DNA of 64,000 bases, taken from an uncultured Pelagibacteraceae bacterium (GTDB lineage: Bacteria > Pseudomonadota > Alphaproteobacteria > Pelagibacterales > Pelagibacteraceae). The stretch's first letter is position 1, and every line of letters starts with the position of its first letter. The stretch lies in the NCBI GenBank assembly GCA_902564385.1, contig CACFAT010000001.1:186001-250000 (forward strand), read 5' to 3'. The notes beneath the pieces were generated by a model. It worked only from the letters and a program-made list of their open reading frames with translations. It made no database searches and was not told where the DNA came from. This document shows, piece after piece, positions 51,307 to 59,798 of the stretch. The position numbers and the translations under genes were made by a program.

Positions 51307-52551
51307 ATGGAACAAAAATTAAAAACAGATTTTGATAAATTTATAAGTACTTCTAATTTCTCAAGCCAAGAGATTAAATTAAAAAAAGAAGCTCTTGATA
51401 ATTTTTTGAAAAATGGATTTCCTAGCAGAAAATTAGAAAACTGGAAATTTTCAGATATAAACCAGATAATTCAAAAAAATATTGGTGAACTAACATTTTA
51501 TAATGATTACAACATTAAAAATGAAATTAACGACGAAATTTTTATAAAGGAAATTGAACATAATAAAATTGTTATTGTTAACGGTAAAGTTGAGCAATTT
51601 AGTTTCGAATATGAAGAAAGCGATAAAATTAATTTAAAGACTTTAGATAATTTTAACCAAAACCCAAATGATGATAATTCTCTTTTAAGTCTAAATAATT
51701 CTTTTTCTAATAAAATACATAATATTTTAGTTAAAAAAAATTATTCACTCAAAAAGCCTTTAATTATATATCAAATAACAAATGAGAAATTGAGTAACAC
51801 TAATATTAATTTTCAACTAAACTTTGAGCTAGAAGAAAACAGCTCAATAAAAATTATTAATCTTTCTGACGATAATTCAGAAAAGAATTTCATTAACAAT
51901 TTATTTAATTTTAATCTTGGTAAAAATGCAATTCTTAAGAATTACAAACTGGATAGAAAAACCAATACAAATATTAAGTATGATTATTCTAGTATTACCC
52001 AAAAAGAAAATAGTATTTCTGAAACATTTATATTTTCATCTGGTTCAGATTATATAAAAAATGAAGTCAGCTGTAATCTTGAAGGTCAATATTCGTCGGC
52101 ATTTATTAATGGAATACACTCATTGTCTAAAAATAAACACCACGAAATAAGAACTAATACTAACCATTTGTATGAAAACACGAAAAGTTATCAGTTAATA
52201 AAAAGTGTAATTGATGACAGTTCAAAGTCTGTATACCAAGGAAAAATATATGTGGATTCTAAAGCTCAAAAAACTGATGGTTATCAATTAAGTAAAGCAG
52301 TGCTTTTAAATGAACAAGCAGAATTTAATGCAAAGCCTGAACTAGAAATTTATGCTGATGACGTTAAATGCTCACATGGTTCTGCATCAGGTAGTTTAGA
52401 TGAAGATTCTATTTTTTATTTAATGTGTAGAGGATTAGACAAAAAAACTGCAAAAGAATTATTAATTACCGGTTTTCTTTTAGATGTTGTTGAAAAAATT
52501 ACAGATGAAGAAATTAAAAAATTATTAAAAAATATGATTGGATTAAATTAA
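51307..52551 (+). CDS. sufD: Fe-S cluster assembly protein SufD
   Basis: SufD is the SufB paralogue in the SufBC2D scaffold. The 414-residue protein is more diverged than SufB, as usual, with an N-terminal helical part (FPSRKLENWKFSDIN near 35) and a beta-helix with a conserved C-terminal half: QGKIYVDSKAQKTDGYQLSKAVLL near 310, AEFNAKPELEIYADDVKCSHGSASGSLDEDSIFYLMCRGL near 340-380. The histidine in CSHGSASG is the conserved SufD histidine near the SufB interface. Directly follows sufC and abuts sufS. Confidence 0.92.
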   Translation: MEQKLKTDFDKFISTSNFSSQEIKLKKEALDNFLKNGFPSRKLENWKFSDINQIIQKNIGELTFYNDYNIKNEINDEIFIKEIEHNKIVIVNGKVEQFSFEYEESDKINLKTLDNFNQNPNDDNSLLSLNNSFSNKIHNILVKKNYSLKKPLIIYQITNEKLSNTNINFQLNFELEENSSIKIINLSDDNSEKNFINNLFNFNLGKNAILKNYKLDRKTNTNIKYDYSSITQKENSISETFIFSSGSDYIKNEVSCNLEGQYSSAFINGIHSLSKNKHHEIRTNTNHLYENTKSYQLIKSVIDDSSKSVYQGKIYVDSKAQKTDGYQLSKAVLLNEQAEFNAKPELEIYADDVKCSHGSASGSLDEDSIFYLMCRGLDKKTAKELLITGFLLDVVEKITDEEIKKLLKNMIGLN

Positions 52552-53768
52552 TGAATATAGATGATATAAAAAGAGAATTTCCAATTTTTGACGATAAAAT
52601 TCAAAATAATGATTTAGTATATTTAGATAGTGCTAATTCATCTCAAAAACCAAGAGTTGTTGTAGATAGAATTTATGATTTTTATACAAAAGAGTTTTCT
52701 AATGTAGGTAGAAGTGTTCACTATTTGGCGGTTGCTGCTACTAATTTATATGAACAAACAAGAGTTTCAGTTCAAAAATATATTAATGCTAAAGATAAAG
52801 ATGAAATCGTATTTACTAAAGGAGCTACTGAAGCAATTAATTTAGTCGCTAACACTTTTGGTCAAAAATATTTATCTGAAGGAGATGAAGTATTGTTGAC
52901 TGAACTCGAGCATCATTCAAATTATGTTCCTTGGCATTTTCTCAGAAAAGCAAAAAATATAAAAATAGAATTTGCTGAAATTAATGATAATGGCGAAGTA
53001 ACATTAGAAGCTATAGAAAAAAAAATTACAAACAAAACAAAAATAATCAGTGTAAGTCATTTATCGAATGTAACAGGCGCAATATTACCTATCAAAGAAA
53101 TTGTACAATTGGCTCATTCGAAAAATATACCAGTTCTAATTGATGGTTGCCAAGGTGCGCCTCACTTAAAATTAGATATGCAGGATATTGATTGTGATTT
53201 TTATGCAATTTCTGGACATAAAATGTACGGACCAACTGGAATAGGTATTCTATATGCTAAAAAAAAATGGCTTGATGATTTGCCCCCATATCAAGGTGGA
53301 GGAGGAATGATAAATGAGGTTAAAAAAGAAGGTATTACTTATGGTGAATTACCTAATAAATATGAGGCTGGCACAATGGCTACAGCTCAAGTTATAGCTT
53401 TTAATGAATCCATAAAATTTATGGAAAAAATTGGTATTCAAAATATCGAAAAACATGAAAAAAAATTATTAGACTACGGACTAGAAAAGTTAAGAAAAAA
53501 TAATTCAGTTAATATTATAGGAAATCCAAAAGAAAAGGGCGGGGTTATATCATTTACTATTGAAGGTGTTCATCCACATGATATTGCAACAATTCTTGAT
53601 GAAGATGGAGTAGCTATTAGAGCAGGGCATCACTGCTGTCAAATATTACATGATAAATTAAATTTACCTGCAACTGCAAGAGCTTCATTTGGAGTTTATA
53701 ATACGAAAGATGATATTGATAAGCTTGATGAAGCAATTAATAAATGTAAAAAAATTTTTAATTTATAA
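52551..53768 (+). CDS. sufS: Cysteine desulfurase SufS
   Basis: SufS is the PLP enzyme that removes sulfur from cysteine. The 405-residue class V aminotransferase-fold protein has LDSANSSQKP near 25, TKGATEAINLVANTFG near 85, the PLP lysine in AISGHKMYGPTGIGILYAKK near 225, the RAGHHCCQ active-site loop with the persulfide Cys near 365 and ATARASFGVYNT near 380. It starts one base inside sufD and ends one base inside sufU. Confidence 0.96.
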   Translation: MNIDDIKREFPIFDDKIQNNDLVYLDSANSSQKPRVVVDRIYDFYTKEFSNVGRSVHYLAVAATNLYEQTRVSVQKYINAKDKDEIVFTKGATEAINLVANTFGQKYLSEGDEVLLTELEHHSNYVPWHFLRKAKNIKIEFAEINDNGEVTLEAIEKKITNKTKIISVSHLSNVTGAILPIKEIVQLAHSKNIPVLIDGCQGAPHLKLDMQDIDCDFYAISGHKMYGPTGIGILYAKKKWLDDLPPYQGGGGMINEVKKEGITYGELPNKYEAGTMATAQVIAFNESIKFMEKIGIQNIEKHEKKLLDYGLEKLRKNNSVNIIGNPKEKGGVISFTIEGVHPHDIATILDEDGVAIRAGHHCCQILHDKLNLPATARASFGVYNTKDDIDKLDEAINKCKKIFNL

Positions 53769-54232
53769 TGGACTTAAAAGATTTATATCAAGAAATAATA
53801 TTAGACCATGGAAAAAATCCAAGGAATTTAGGAAAGTTTGATAATTATAATAAAGATGCAAAGGGAAATAATCCTTTATGTGGTGATAATGTTCATGTGT
53901 ATCTCAGATTAAATGAAAATAAAAAAGTTGAAGATATTGCATTTGAAGGTCATGGGTGCGCTATTTCAATGGCATCAGCATCAATTATGACTGATATGGT
54001 TAGAGGCAAAGAAGAAAAAGAGGTAAAAGAAATTGTAACTGATTTTCTAGGAATGATAAAAGAAAAAGATTCTTTAGAAACTAATATTTTAAAAGATGAC
54101 GAAAAAACTAAATTAATGAGTTTATCTGGTGTTAAGCAATATCCTATGAGAGTAAAGTGTGCAACTTTATCTTGGCATACTCTTACATCAGCATTAGATA
54201 ATTCAGATCAAATTGTAAAAACAGAGGAATGA
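53768..54232 (+). CDS. sufU: SufU/IscU-like sulfur-transfer protein
   Basis: The 154-residue protein is SufU-type, with the metal/cluster cysteines in NPLCGDNVHV (near residue 41), GHGCAISMASASIMTDMV (near 66) and MRVKCATLSWHTL (near 128). The SufU insertion between the second and third cysteines is present. In Firmicutes SufU is a zinc sulfur acceptor for SufS; here it replaces SufE, so it probably relays sulfur from SufS to SufBCD. A scaffold role like IscU is the alternative. Confidence 0.92.
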   Translation: MDLKDLYQEIILDHGKNPRNLGKFDNYNKDAKGNNPLCGDNVHVYLRLNENKKVEDIAFEGHGCAISMASASIMTDMVRGKEEKEVKEIVTDFLGMIKEKDSLETNILKDDEKTKLMSLSGVKQYPMRVKCATLSWHTLTSALDNSDQIVKTEE

Positions 54233-54531
54233 AAATGGATCTTAAAGAAAAAGTAATTGCTGAAATAAAAAAAATTTATGATCCAGAGATACCTGTTAAT
54301 ATATATGAATTAGGGTTGATATATGATATTATCATTAATAATTCTGAAGTTAAGGTTAAAATGACTTTAACCACACCAAATTGTCCAGTAGCTGAAAGTT
54401 TGCCTAAAGAAGTTAAAGAAAGTATATTGGAAATTAAAGAAGTTTCAAAAGTAGATCTTGATTTAGTCTGGGAGCCACCATGGGATAAATCAATGATGTC
54501 TGAAGCTGCAAAACTTGAACTAAATTTATGA
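54229..54531 (+). CDS. sufT: SufT, MIP18/DUF59-family Fe-S maturation protein
   Basis: This 100-residue DUF59 protein has the family core IYDPEIPVNIYELGLIYDI (residues 17-35), MTLTTPNCPVAESLPKEV near 60 with the conserved Cys, and the ending VWEPPWDKSMMSEAAKLEL. SufT proteins help late Fe-S protein maturation. It is in the suf operon, overlapping sufU and sufA by 4 bp each. Confidence 0.92.
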   Translation: MKMDLKEKVIAEIKKIYDPEIPVNIYELGLIYDIIINNSEVKVKMTLTTPNCPVAESLPKEVKESILEIKEVSKVDLDLVWEPPWDKSMMSEAAKLELNL

Positions 54532-54863
54532 CAAAACAAATTATAACATTAAGCGATAACGCAGCTCAAAGAATAAAAGAAATTATGTCTAATGCTGAAA
54601 AAGACTCTTTAGGAGTTAGAGTTGGAGTTAAGTCAGGTGGGTGCGCGGGGATGTCTTATGTTATGGAGTACACAAAAGAGGCAAACCCAAATGATGAAGT
54701 AGTAGAGGATAAGGGTGTAAAAGTCTTCATAGACTCTGCAGCTGTAATGTATTTACTTGGAACAGAAATGGATTTTAAAAAAGAAAAATTTTCTTCACAA
54801 TTTGTATTTAATAACCCGAATGAAACGGAGAGATGTGGCTGCGGAGAATCCTTTAAAATATAG
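54528..54863 (+). CDS. sufA: A-type Fe-S carrier protein
   Basis: This 111-residue A-type carrier (SufA/IscA/ErpA) has the three cysteines: one in KSGGCAGMSYVMEY near residue 40 and two in ERCGCGESFKI near the C-terminus (107 region). It delivers clusters from the SufBCD scaffold to targets. It is the last canonical gene of the suf operon; placement argues for SufA over ErpA. Confidence 0.92.
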   Translation: MTKQIITLSDNAAQRIKEIMSNAEKDSLGVRVGVKSGGCAGMSYVMEYTKEANPNDEVVEDKGVKVFIDSAAVMYLLGTEMDFKKEKFSSQFVFNNPNETERCGCGESFKI

Positions 54864-54886
54864 TATTTAATTTACGCATACCAGCA

Positions 54887-54915
54887 TTGCGTTTATTGCA
54901 TATCTATGATAGAAT
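54887..54915 (+). promoter_or_regulatory. Candidate promoter for the 54-aa small gene
   Basis: A -35-like TTGCGT (54887-54892) and -10-like TAGAAT (54910-54915) are spaced exactly 17 bp apart. The predicted start point, about 54922, is next to the ATG at 54923, so the transcript would be leaderless or nearly so. Confidence 0.4.
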
Positions 54916-54922
54916 CATTGAT

Positions 54923-55087
54923 ATGAACACTTTTGAACATAAAAACCTAATTAACTCTGAGGTTAAAACTCAAAAAAGAAAATATTTATTCAGAAGTTTA
55001 ATTAAACCAGTAGAAGCGGGCGCACATGGCACCCTCAACTACATGGTTAAAAAAGGTTTAGGAAAAAATAAAATAGCTAAAAAATAA
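54923..55087 (+). CDS. Small basic protein, 54 aa, unknown function
   Basis: I do not recognise this protein. It is basic (Lys/Arg-rich), with a conserved-looking centre FRSLIKPVEAGAHGTLNYMVKKGLG and no signal peptide or membrane helix. I start it at the second in-frame ATG (54923) because a consensus-spaced promoter (54887-54915) overlaps the first one (54887). It sits between sufA and convergent glnA, with only 9 bp to glnA's stop. It may be a nucleic-acid-binding or regulatory small protein; that is a guess from charge alone. Confidence 0.5.
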   Translation: MNTFEHKNLINSEVKTQKRKYLFRSLIKPVEAGAHGTLNYMVKKGLGKNKIAKK

Positions 55088-55096
55088 AAAAGCTAT

Positions 55097-56503
55097 TTAA
55101 CAACTATAGTACATATCAAACTCAATAGGATGAGGTGTATGTTCAAAGTTGTGTATCTCCTCAAATTTAAGAGCAATATAAGCATCAATTTGATCGTCAG
55201 TAAATACTCCACCTTGAGTCAAAAACTTTCTATCTTTATCTAAACTTTCCATTGCTTCTCTTAATGATCCGCAAACAGTTGGAACTTTTTTAACTTCCTT
55301 CTCTGATAAAGCGTAAAGATCTTTATCAAAAGATTTTCCTGGATCAATTTTATTTTTGATACCGTCAATTCCCGCCATTAACATAGATGCAAATGTTAAA
55401 TATGGATTACCAGATGCGTCTGGGAATCTAATTTCACATCTTGCTCCTTTTTTGCTCAGAGTTATCGGAATTCGACAAGATGCTGATCTGTTTCTTGCAG
55501 AATAAGCAAGCAATACGGGAGCTTCAAAACCTGGAATTAATCTTTTATAACTATTTGTTGTAGCATTTGAAAACGCATTAATTGCCTTAGCATGTTTAAG
55601 TATTCCACCAATATAATAAAGTGCAGTTTGTGACAAACCGGAATATTTATTTCCAGAAAAAACTGGAGTTTTTCCTTTCCAAACTGATTGGTGAACATGC
55701 ATTCCTGATCCATTATCACCTTTTACAGGTTTAGGCATAAACGTAGCAGTTTTACCAAATGAATGTGAAACCATTTGAACTACATATTTGTATAATTGAA
55801 CATTATCAGCTTGATCAACTAATGTACCAAAAAGCATTCCAAGTTCGTGCTGACTTGGAGCAACTTCATGGTGATGTTTTTCAACTGTGATACCTACGTC
55901 TCTTAAACCTTTTAAGTATTCACCTCTTATATCCTGAGCACTATCTACTGGAGGGACTGGAAAATATCCACCTTTAACTCCAGGTCTATGACCCATATTA
56001 CCATTTTCATAACTTTTTCCAGAATTATACGGTCCTTCTGTGCTATCTATCGAAAAACTTGTTTCGTTCATGTCGTTTTTGATTTTTACATCATCAAAAA
56101 CAAAAAATTCTGGCTCTGGACCAAAGTAAGCTTTGTCACCTATACCAGTCTTCTTTAAATAAGATTCAGCTTTCTTCGCTATCCCTCTTGGATCTCTTTC
56201 ATAAGGATTTCTTTTAATTGCATCTAATATGTCGCAAAATAAAACAAGAGTATTATGAGATGTAAATGGATCAACGATTTGTCTGTTTAAATCTGGTTTT
56301 AATATCATGTCAGATTCATTTATTGCTTTCCATCCAGCAATAGATGATCCATCAAAAAATACACCATCGGTTAACATGTCCCCATCGACTACGGATGCAT
56401 CCATAGTTAAGTGCTGTAATTTACCTCTTGGGTCTGTAAATCTTAAATCGACAAACTCAATTTGCTTGTCTTTCATCATTTTTAGAACTTTGCTTGCGCT
56501 CAT
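55097..56503 (-). CDS. glnA: Glutamine synthetase, type I
   Basis: GlnA makes glutamine from glutamate and ammonia using ATP. The 468-residue GSI protein has FFDGSSIAGWKAINESDM near residue 48, the beta-grasp and FGPEPEFFVFDDV near 127, VEKHHHEVAPSQHELGM near 210, NGSGMHVHQSVWK near 265, and the adenylylation-site tyrosine in KDLYALSEKE near 400, so activity can be switched by GlnE. A good Shine-Dalgarno AGGAG precedes the ATG. A TTGACA on the minus strand (56607-56612) is a possible -35 but its -10 is weak. No nitrogen-regulator site was recognised. Confidence 0.96.
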   Translation of the reverse strand: MSASKVLKMMKDKQIEFVDLRFTDPRGKLQHLTMDASVVDGDMLTDGVFFDGSSIAGWKAINESDMILKPDLNRQIVDPFTSHNTLVLFCDILDAIKRNPYERDPRGIAKKAESYLKKTGIGDKAYFGPEPEFFVFDDVKIKNDMNETSFSIDSTEGPYNSGKSYENGNMGHRPGVKGGYFPVPPVDSAQDIRGEYLKGLRDVGITVEKHHHEVAPSQHELGMLFGTLVDQADNVQLYKYVVQMVSHSFGKTATFMPKPVKGDNGSGMHVHQSVWKGKTPVFSGNKYSGLSQTALYYIGGILKHAKAINAFSNATTNSYKRLIPGFEAPVLLAYSARNRSASCRIPITLSKKGARCEIRFPDASGNPYLTFASMLMAGIDGIKNKIDPGKSFDKDLYALSEKEVKKVPTVCGSLREAMESLDKDRKFLTQGGVFTDDQIDAYIALKFEEIHNFEHTPHPIEFDMYYSC

Positions 56504-56648
56504 ATAATCTCCTGTAGAATTAAATATCTGGGTTAATTACCAATATTGTTATAATAATGAATACATATAATGAGGATATCACCTATGCAATTTAAACATA
56601 TAATTATGTCAATAATTTCAGTGCTTTTTTATCAATCATAAGTTGAAT

Positions 56649-57128
56649 ATGACTTTACTAAATAAAGAACCAGTTAAAAGAGCAGAGAAGTGTCTTAAAG
56701 AGTTTGATGAAAATTTATCAGTTGTAGAATTAGAAAATTCAGCAAAAACAGCATTGGATGCAGCAAGTTCATTAAATTGTGAAGTAGGAGCAATTGTTAA
56801 AAGTTTACTTATTAAGATGGAAAATGATTTTTTACTTTGTTTAGTTTCTGGTGACAAAAGATGTTCGTTAAATAAATTAAAAAAAATTTCTGAAAAAAAA
56901 AATGTAAGAATGGCTTCTGCTGACGAAGTTAAGTCTCAAACAGGATATACAATTGGAGGTGTATCTCCTGTAGGTCACATAAATAAAATTCAAATATTTA
57001 TAGATAATTCTTTAAGTAGGTTTAAAGATATTTTTGCTGCAGCTGGTCATCCTAATGTGATTTTTAAGATCAATTATGAAAAATTAATTCAAATTACAAA
57101 AGGTGATGTGAAAGATATTACAGAATGA
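56649..57128 (+). CDS. ybaK: YbaK/EbsC family aminoacyl-tRNA deacylase
   Basis: YbaK-type proteins hydrolyse mischarged tRNAs such as Cys-tRNA-Pro. The 159-residue protein contains CEVGAIVKSLLIKMENDFLLCLVSGDKRC near residue 40-70 (with the conserved Lys) and the family loop GYTIGGVSPVGH near 100, then DNSLSRFKDIFAAAGHP. I use the ATG at 56649; a TTG six bases earlier is possible. It overlaps the following EamA gene by 4 bp. Substrate specificity is not deducible. Confidence 0.88.
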   Translation: MTLLNKEPVKRAEKCLKEFDENLSVVELENSAKTALDAASSLNCEVGAIVKSLLIKMENDFLLCLVSGDKRCSLNKLKKISEKKNVRMASADEVKSQTGYTIGGVSPVGHINKIQIFIDNSLSRFKDIFAAAGHPNVIFKINYEKLIQITKGDVKDITE

Positions 57129-58012
57129 AGCAAGCTAATTTAACAGATTATATTTTATTAACATTATTATCAATAATTTGGGCATCTGCTTTTTTTAATA
57201 TAAAAATTGCAACAGAGTCGTTTGGTCCAATGACAATTGCTTTTTTGAGAGTATTTTTTGGATCTATACCAGTATTAATTTTATGTTTTTATAAAAAAAT
57301 AGTAATTGAAGCATTTTCAAAAGATTGGCATTGGTTCATGTTAATAGGACTAATCAATTTAGTTATACCATTCTTTTTAATTGCTTACGGGGTAAAATCT
57401 GTGCAAAGTAATTTGGCAGCAATTTTGATGTCTACTACTCCTTTGAGCTCTACTATATTAGGTCACTTTTATACAAAGAACGAAAAATTTAATGTTGCCA
57501 AAACTATAGGAATATTAATAGGATTTGCAGGAATTGTTTATTTATTTTCTGATAATATTTTAATCGATGAAAATAATTTTCTTTCAGCAATATTAATTTT
57601 AGTAGGATCAACATGTTATGTAATAGGTGGAGTTTTGACACTTAAAATTAGTAAGAAAAAAAATGAAAACGTTACTGGATCAATATTAATTTGGGCAACT
57701 CTGATATTATTTCCTTTGATGTGTTTATTAGAAACTCCTTGGGAAAATACTCCATCATTAAATTCAACTATGTCAGTAATTTATCTTGGTATAATACCAA
57801 CAGGAGTTGCTTGGCTTTTAAGGTTTAAAATTTTGAAAAAGAATGGTTTAATTTTTCAATCTCAGGTCTCATACTTAATCCCAATCTTTGGAATTATTTT
57901 AGGCTATATATTTTTAAATGAATTAATAACTTACAAGGTATTAATATCTTTATTGGCTGTAGTTGTAGGAATTTATTTTGTTAGAAAAGCAGATACGAAA
58001 ATTATTATTTAA
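57125..58012 (+). CDS. EamA/DMT-family permease
   Basis: This 295-residue ten-helix permease has the EamA repeat: LTDYILLTLLSIIWASAFFNIKIATESFGPMTIAFLRV at the start, AAILMSTTPLSSTILGHFYTKNEKFNVAKTIGILIGFAGI in the first half, and SYLIPIFGIILGYIFLNELITYKVLISLLAVVVGIYFVRK in the second. It is translationally coupled to ybaK (ATGA). Convergent with the homocysteine methyltransferase (8-bp overlap). Substrate unknown. Confidence 0.85.
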   Translation: MKQANLTDYILLTLLSIIWASAFFNIKIATESFGPMTIAFLRVFFGSIPVLILCFYKKIVIEAFSKDWHWFMLIGLINLVIPFFLIAYGVKSVQSNLAAILMSTTPLSSTILGHFYTKNEKFNVAKTIGILIGFAGIVYLFSDNILIDENNFLSAILILVGSTCYVIGGVLTLKISKKKNENVTGSILIWATLILFPLMCLLETPWENTPSLNSTMSVIYLGIIPTGVAWLLRFKILKKNGLIFQSQVSYLIPIFGIILGYIFLNELITYKVLISLLAVVVGIYFVRKADTKIII

Positions 58013-58922
58013 GTGAAGATATAGAGCTAATATGCTCTGGTTTTGTTTCACAACATCCTCCCAATATTGTTGCCCCACCTTCTATGAATTTTTTTGATAA
58101 ATTATAAAATTCATTTGTATCAAAATTATCTCTTTTTCCTAAAGATTGATTAGGATTTACCCCAATTTCATCTGGTTTTGCTGTATTAAATGTATGTATT
58201 GGTCCTGGCTCATCAACTCCCCACAAATTTATTTTAAATCCAAATGGTACTTTACAATTTAAAAATTTATCCAATACGGACAGTGATATTTCTGGAGAAA
58301 TACATGCACAAACTACACCAAGTGTATTTTCATCTTGAATAATCTCAAATAATTGCTCAATTTTTTCTTCTGAGGGTAGGTCACCATTTTTTTTTAAATG
58401 TATTCCAATTAAAACTTTTTTGTTTAATTTTTTAGATATATTAAGAGCGGCTTTAACTTCATTAGTGCTGCTAATAACATCTAAGTATAAAAAATCAGTA
58501 AATTCACTTAAAATATCAGCTTGTTCAAACATATCTTCCTCTATTAATTTGATATCGCGATCATCAGTTATATAAGTGTCTCTTTGGCTTGGAATTGATC
58601 CAGCTACTAATATATTTTTCTTTGATAAATCTTTAGCTTTGATTGCAAGTTTACATGCAATTTCGTTTAGTATTTTGAATTCATCACCAACTTTATTTTC
58701 TATTAATCTAAATTTTCTACAACTAAATGTGTTAGTAACAATAACATCTGAGCCTGCGTTGATATATGATAGATGAGTATCAACTAACATTTGATGATAT
58801 TTTTCATCTAATAAAGCGCTAGCAGACCATAAAGTCCCCATAGATACCATTCCTTTTTCAAGTAATAATTGACCCATACCACCATCTAAAATTCTTATTT
58901 TTTTAAAAAAATTGTTATCCAT
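58005..58922 (-). CDS. Homocysteine S-methyltransferase, MmuM/BHMT-like
   Basis: This 305-residue protein belongs to the zinc homocysteine S-methyltransferase family. It starts IRILDGGMGQLLLEKG, has DVIVTNTFSCRKFRL near residue 60, a cysteine segment VVCACISPE near 210, and the zinc cysteines in ATILGGCCETKPEHI near the end. The methyl donor could be S-methylmethionine, betaine or a methylated sulfonium such as SAM; I cannot tell which. It overlaps the upstream EamA gene by 8 bp and no SAM riboswitch is visible in the short upstream gap. Confidence 0.85.
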   Translation of the reverse strand: MDNNFFKKIRILDGGMGQLLLEKGMVSMGTLWSASALLDEKYHQMLVDTHLSYINAGSDVIVTNTFSCRKFRLIENKVGDEFKILNEIACKLAIKAKDLSKKNILVAGSIPSQRDTYITDDRDIKLIEEDMFEQADILSEFTDFLYLDVISSTNEVKAALNISKKLNKKVLIGIHLKKNGDLPSEEKIEQLFEIIQDENTLGVVCACISPEISLSVLDKFLNCKVPFGFKINLWGVDEPGPIHTFNTAKPDEIGVNPNQSLGKRDNFDTNEFYNLSKKFIEGGATILGGCCETKPEHISSISSLK

Positions 58923-59775
58923 TTTTTTTATCCCTTGTAGCTATAAATACTCCAACGGTTGTTATTAAAAAACCAATTATGTCAGTAAATGTTAATTGTT
59001 CATTTAAAAATATCCATGCCATTACTGCTGAAGTAGGAGGTACTAAAAAAAATAAAGTAGTAGTTTTGCCCACAGTACCTCTTTTGATTAAAAACATAAG
59101 AATAGTAAAAGCTCCAAATGAAACTAATATAATTTGGTGAGACATACCCAATATAAAACTAGTTGTAAAATTTATGTATGCATTTTCAAATATAAACATT
59201 AATAATAGATTAAAAAGGCAACCACCAACTGCTTGATACGCATTGTTAACTGACAAAGCTAAATTTCCACTCAATTTTTTTTGCCACAATGTTCCAGCCG
59301 TTATTGCAAATAAAGCTAAGACTGTAGCTAACAATCCTAAAGGAGGAATTTCTTTTCCAAAATCAATACCTAAGACAGTGACAGAACCAATGAAACCTAA
59401 ACTGATACCTACCCACTGTTTCCAAGATATTTTTTCTCCAAAAATTGGACCAGATAAAATATTTGTTAAAATAGGTTGAAGTGTAACTATTAAAGCTACA
59501 ATTGCAGCTGGCATCCCAATTGAAAATGCATACCAACATCCACCTAAATAAATCCCATGAAATAAAATACCTGTTGAAAGACTTTCAATAATATTTTTTA
59601 ATTTTCCGAAAATTTTATCATTACTGAGATAAGCAAATACAAGAAAACCAATTGTTACAATCCCAAACCTAAATGCTAAAGCTGCAAATGGAGAAGCATT
59701 TTGAACAATTTCTTTCCCAGATATGAATGCCGATGACCATAATAATATAAAGAGCAAAGGAAATGATTTTGTCAT
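58915..59775 (-). CDS. EamA/DMT-family permease
   Basis: A second DMT permease in this region, 286 residues with ten helices. The first repeat begins FPLLFILLWSSAFISGKEIVQNASPFAALAFRFG and includes ALIVTLQPILTNILSGPIFGEKISWKQWVGISLGFIGSV; the second ends FFLVPPTSAVMAWIFLNEQLTFTDIIGFLITTVGVFIATR. It is upstream of and overlaps the homocysteine methyltransferase by 8 bp, so a methylated-compound substrate such as S-methylmethionine is a reasonable guess but unproven. Confidence 0.85.
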   Translation of the reverse strand: MTKSFPLLFILLWSSAFISGKEIVQNASPFAALAFRFGIVTIGFLVFAYLSNDKIFGKLKNIIESLSTGILFHGIYLGGCWYAFSIGMPAAIVALIVTLQPILTNILSGPIFGEKISWKQWVGISLGFIGSVTVLGIDFGKEIPPLGLLATVLALFAITAGTLWQKKLSGNLALSVNNAYQAVGGCLFNLLLMFIFENAYINFTTSFILGMSHQIILVSFGAFTILMFLIKRGTVGKTTTLFFLVPPTSAVMAWIFLNEQLTFTDIIGFLITTVGVFIATRDKKNG

Positions 59776-59798
59776 GGTAAAGATATATGGCGTAATAT

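Noticed and set aside
54864..54900. Hairpin ACGCA...TGCGT after sufA as a terminator
   Set aside because: Only 5 bp pair around a 9-nt loop and no T run follows; it overlaps a better promoter candidate.
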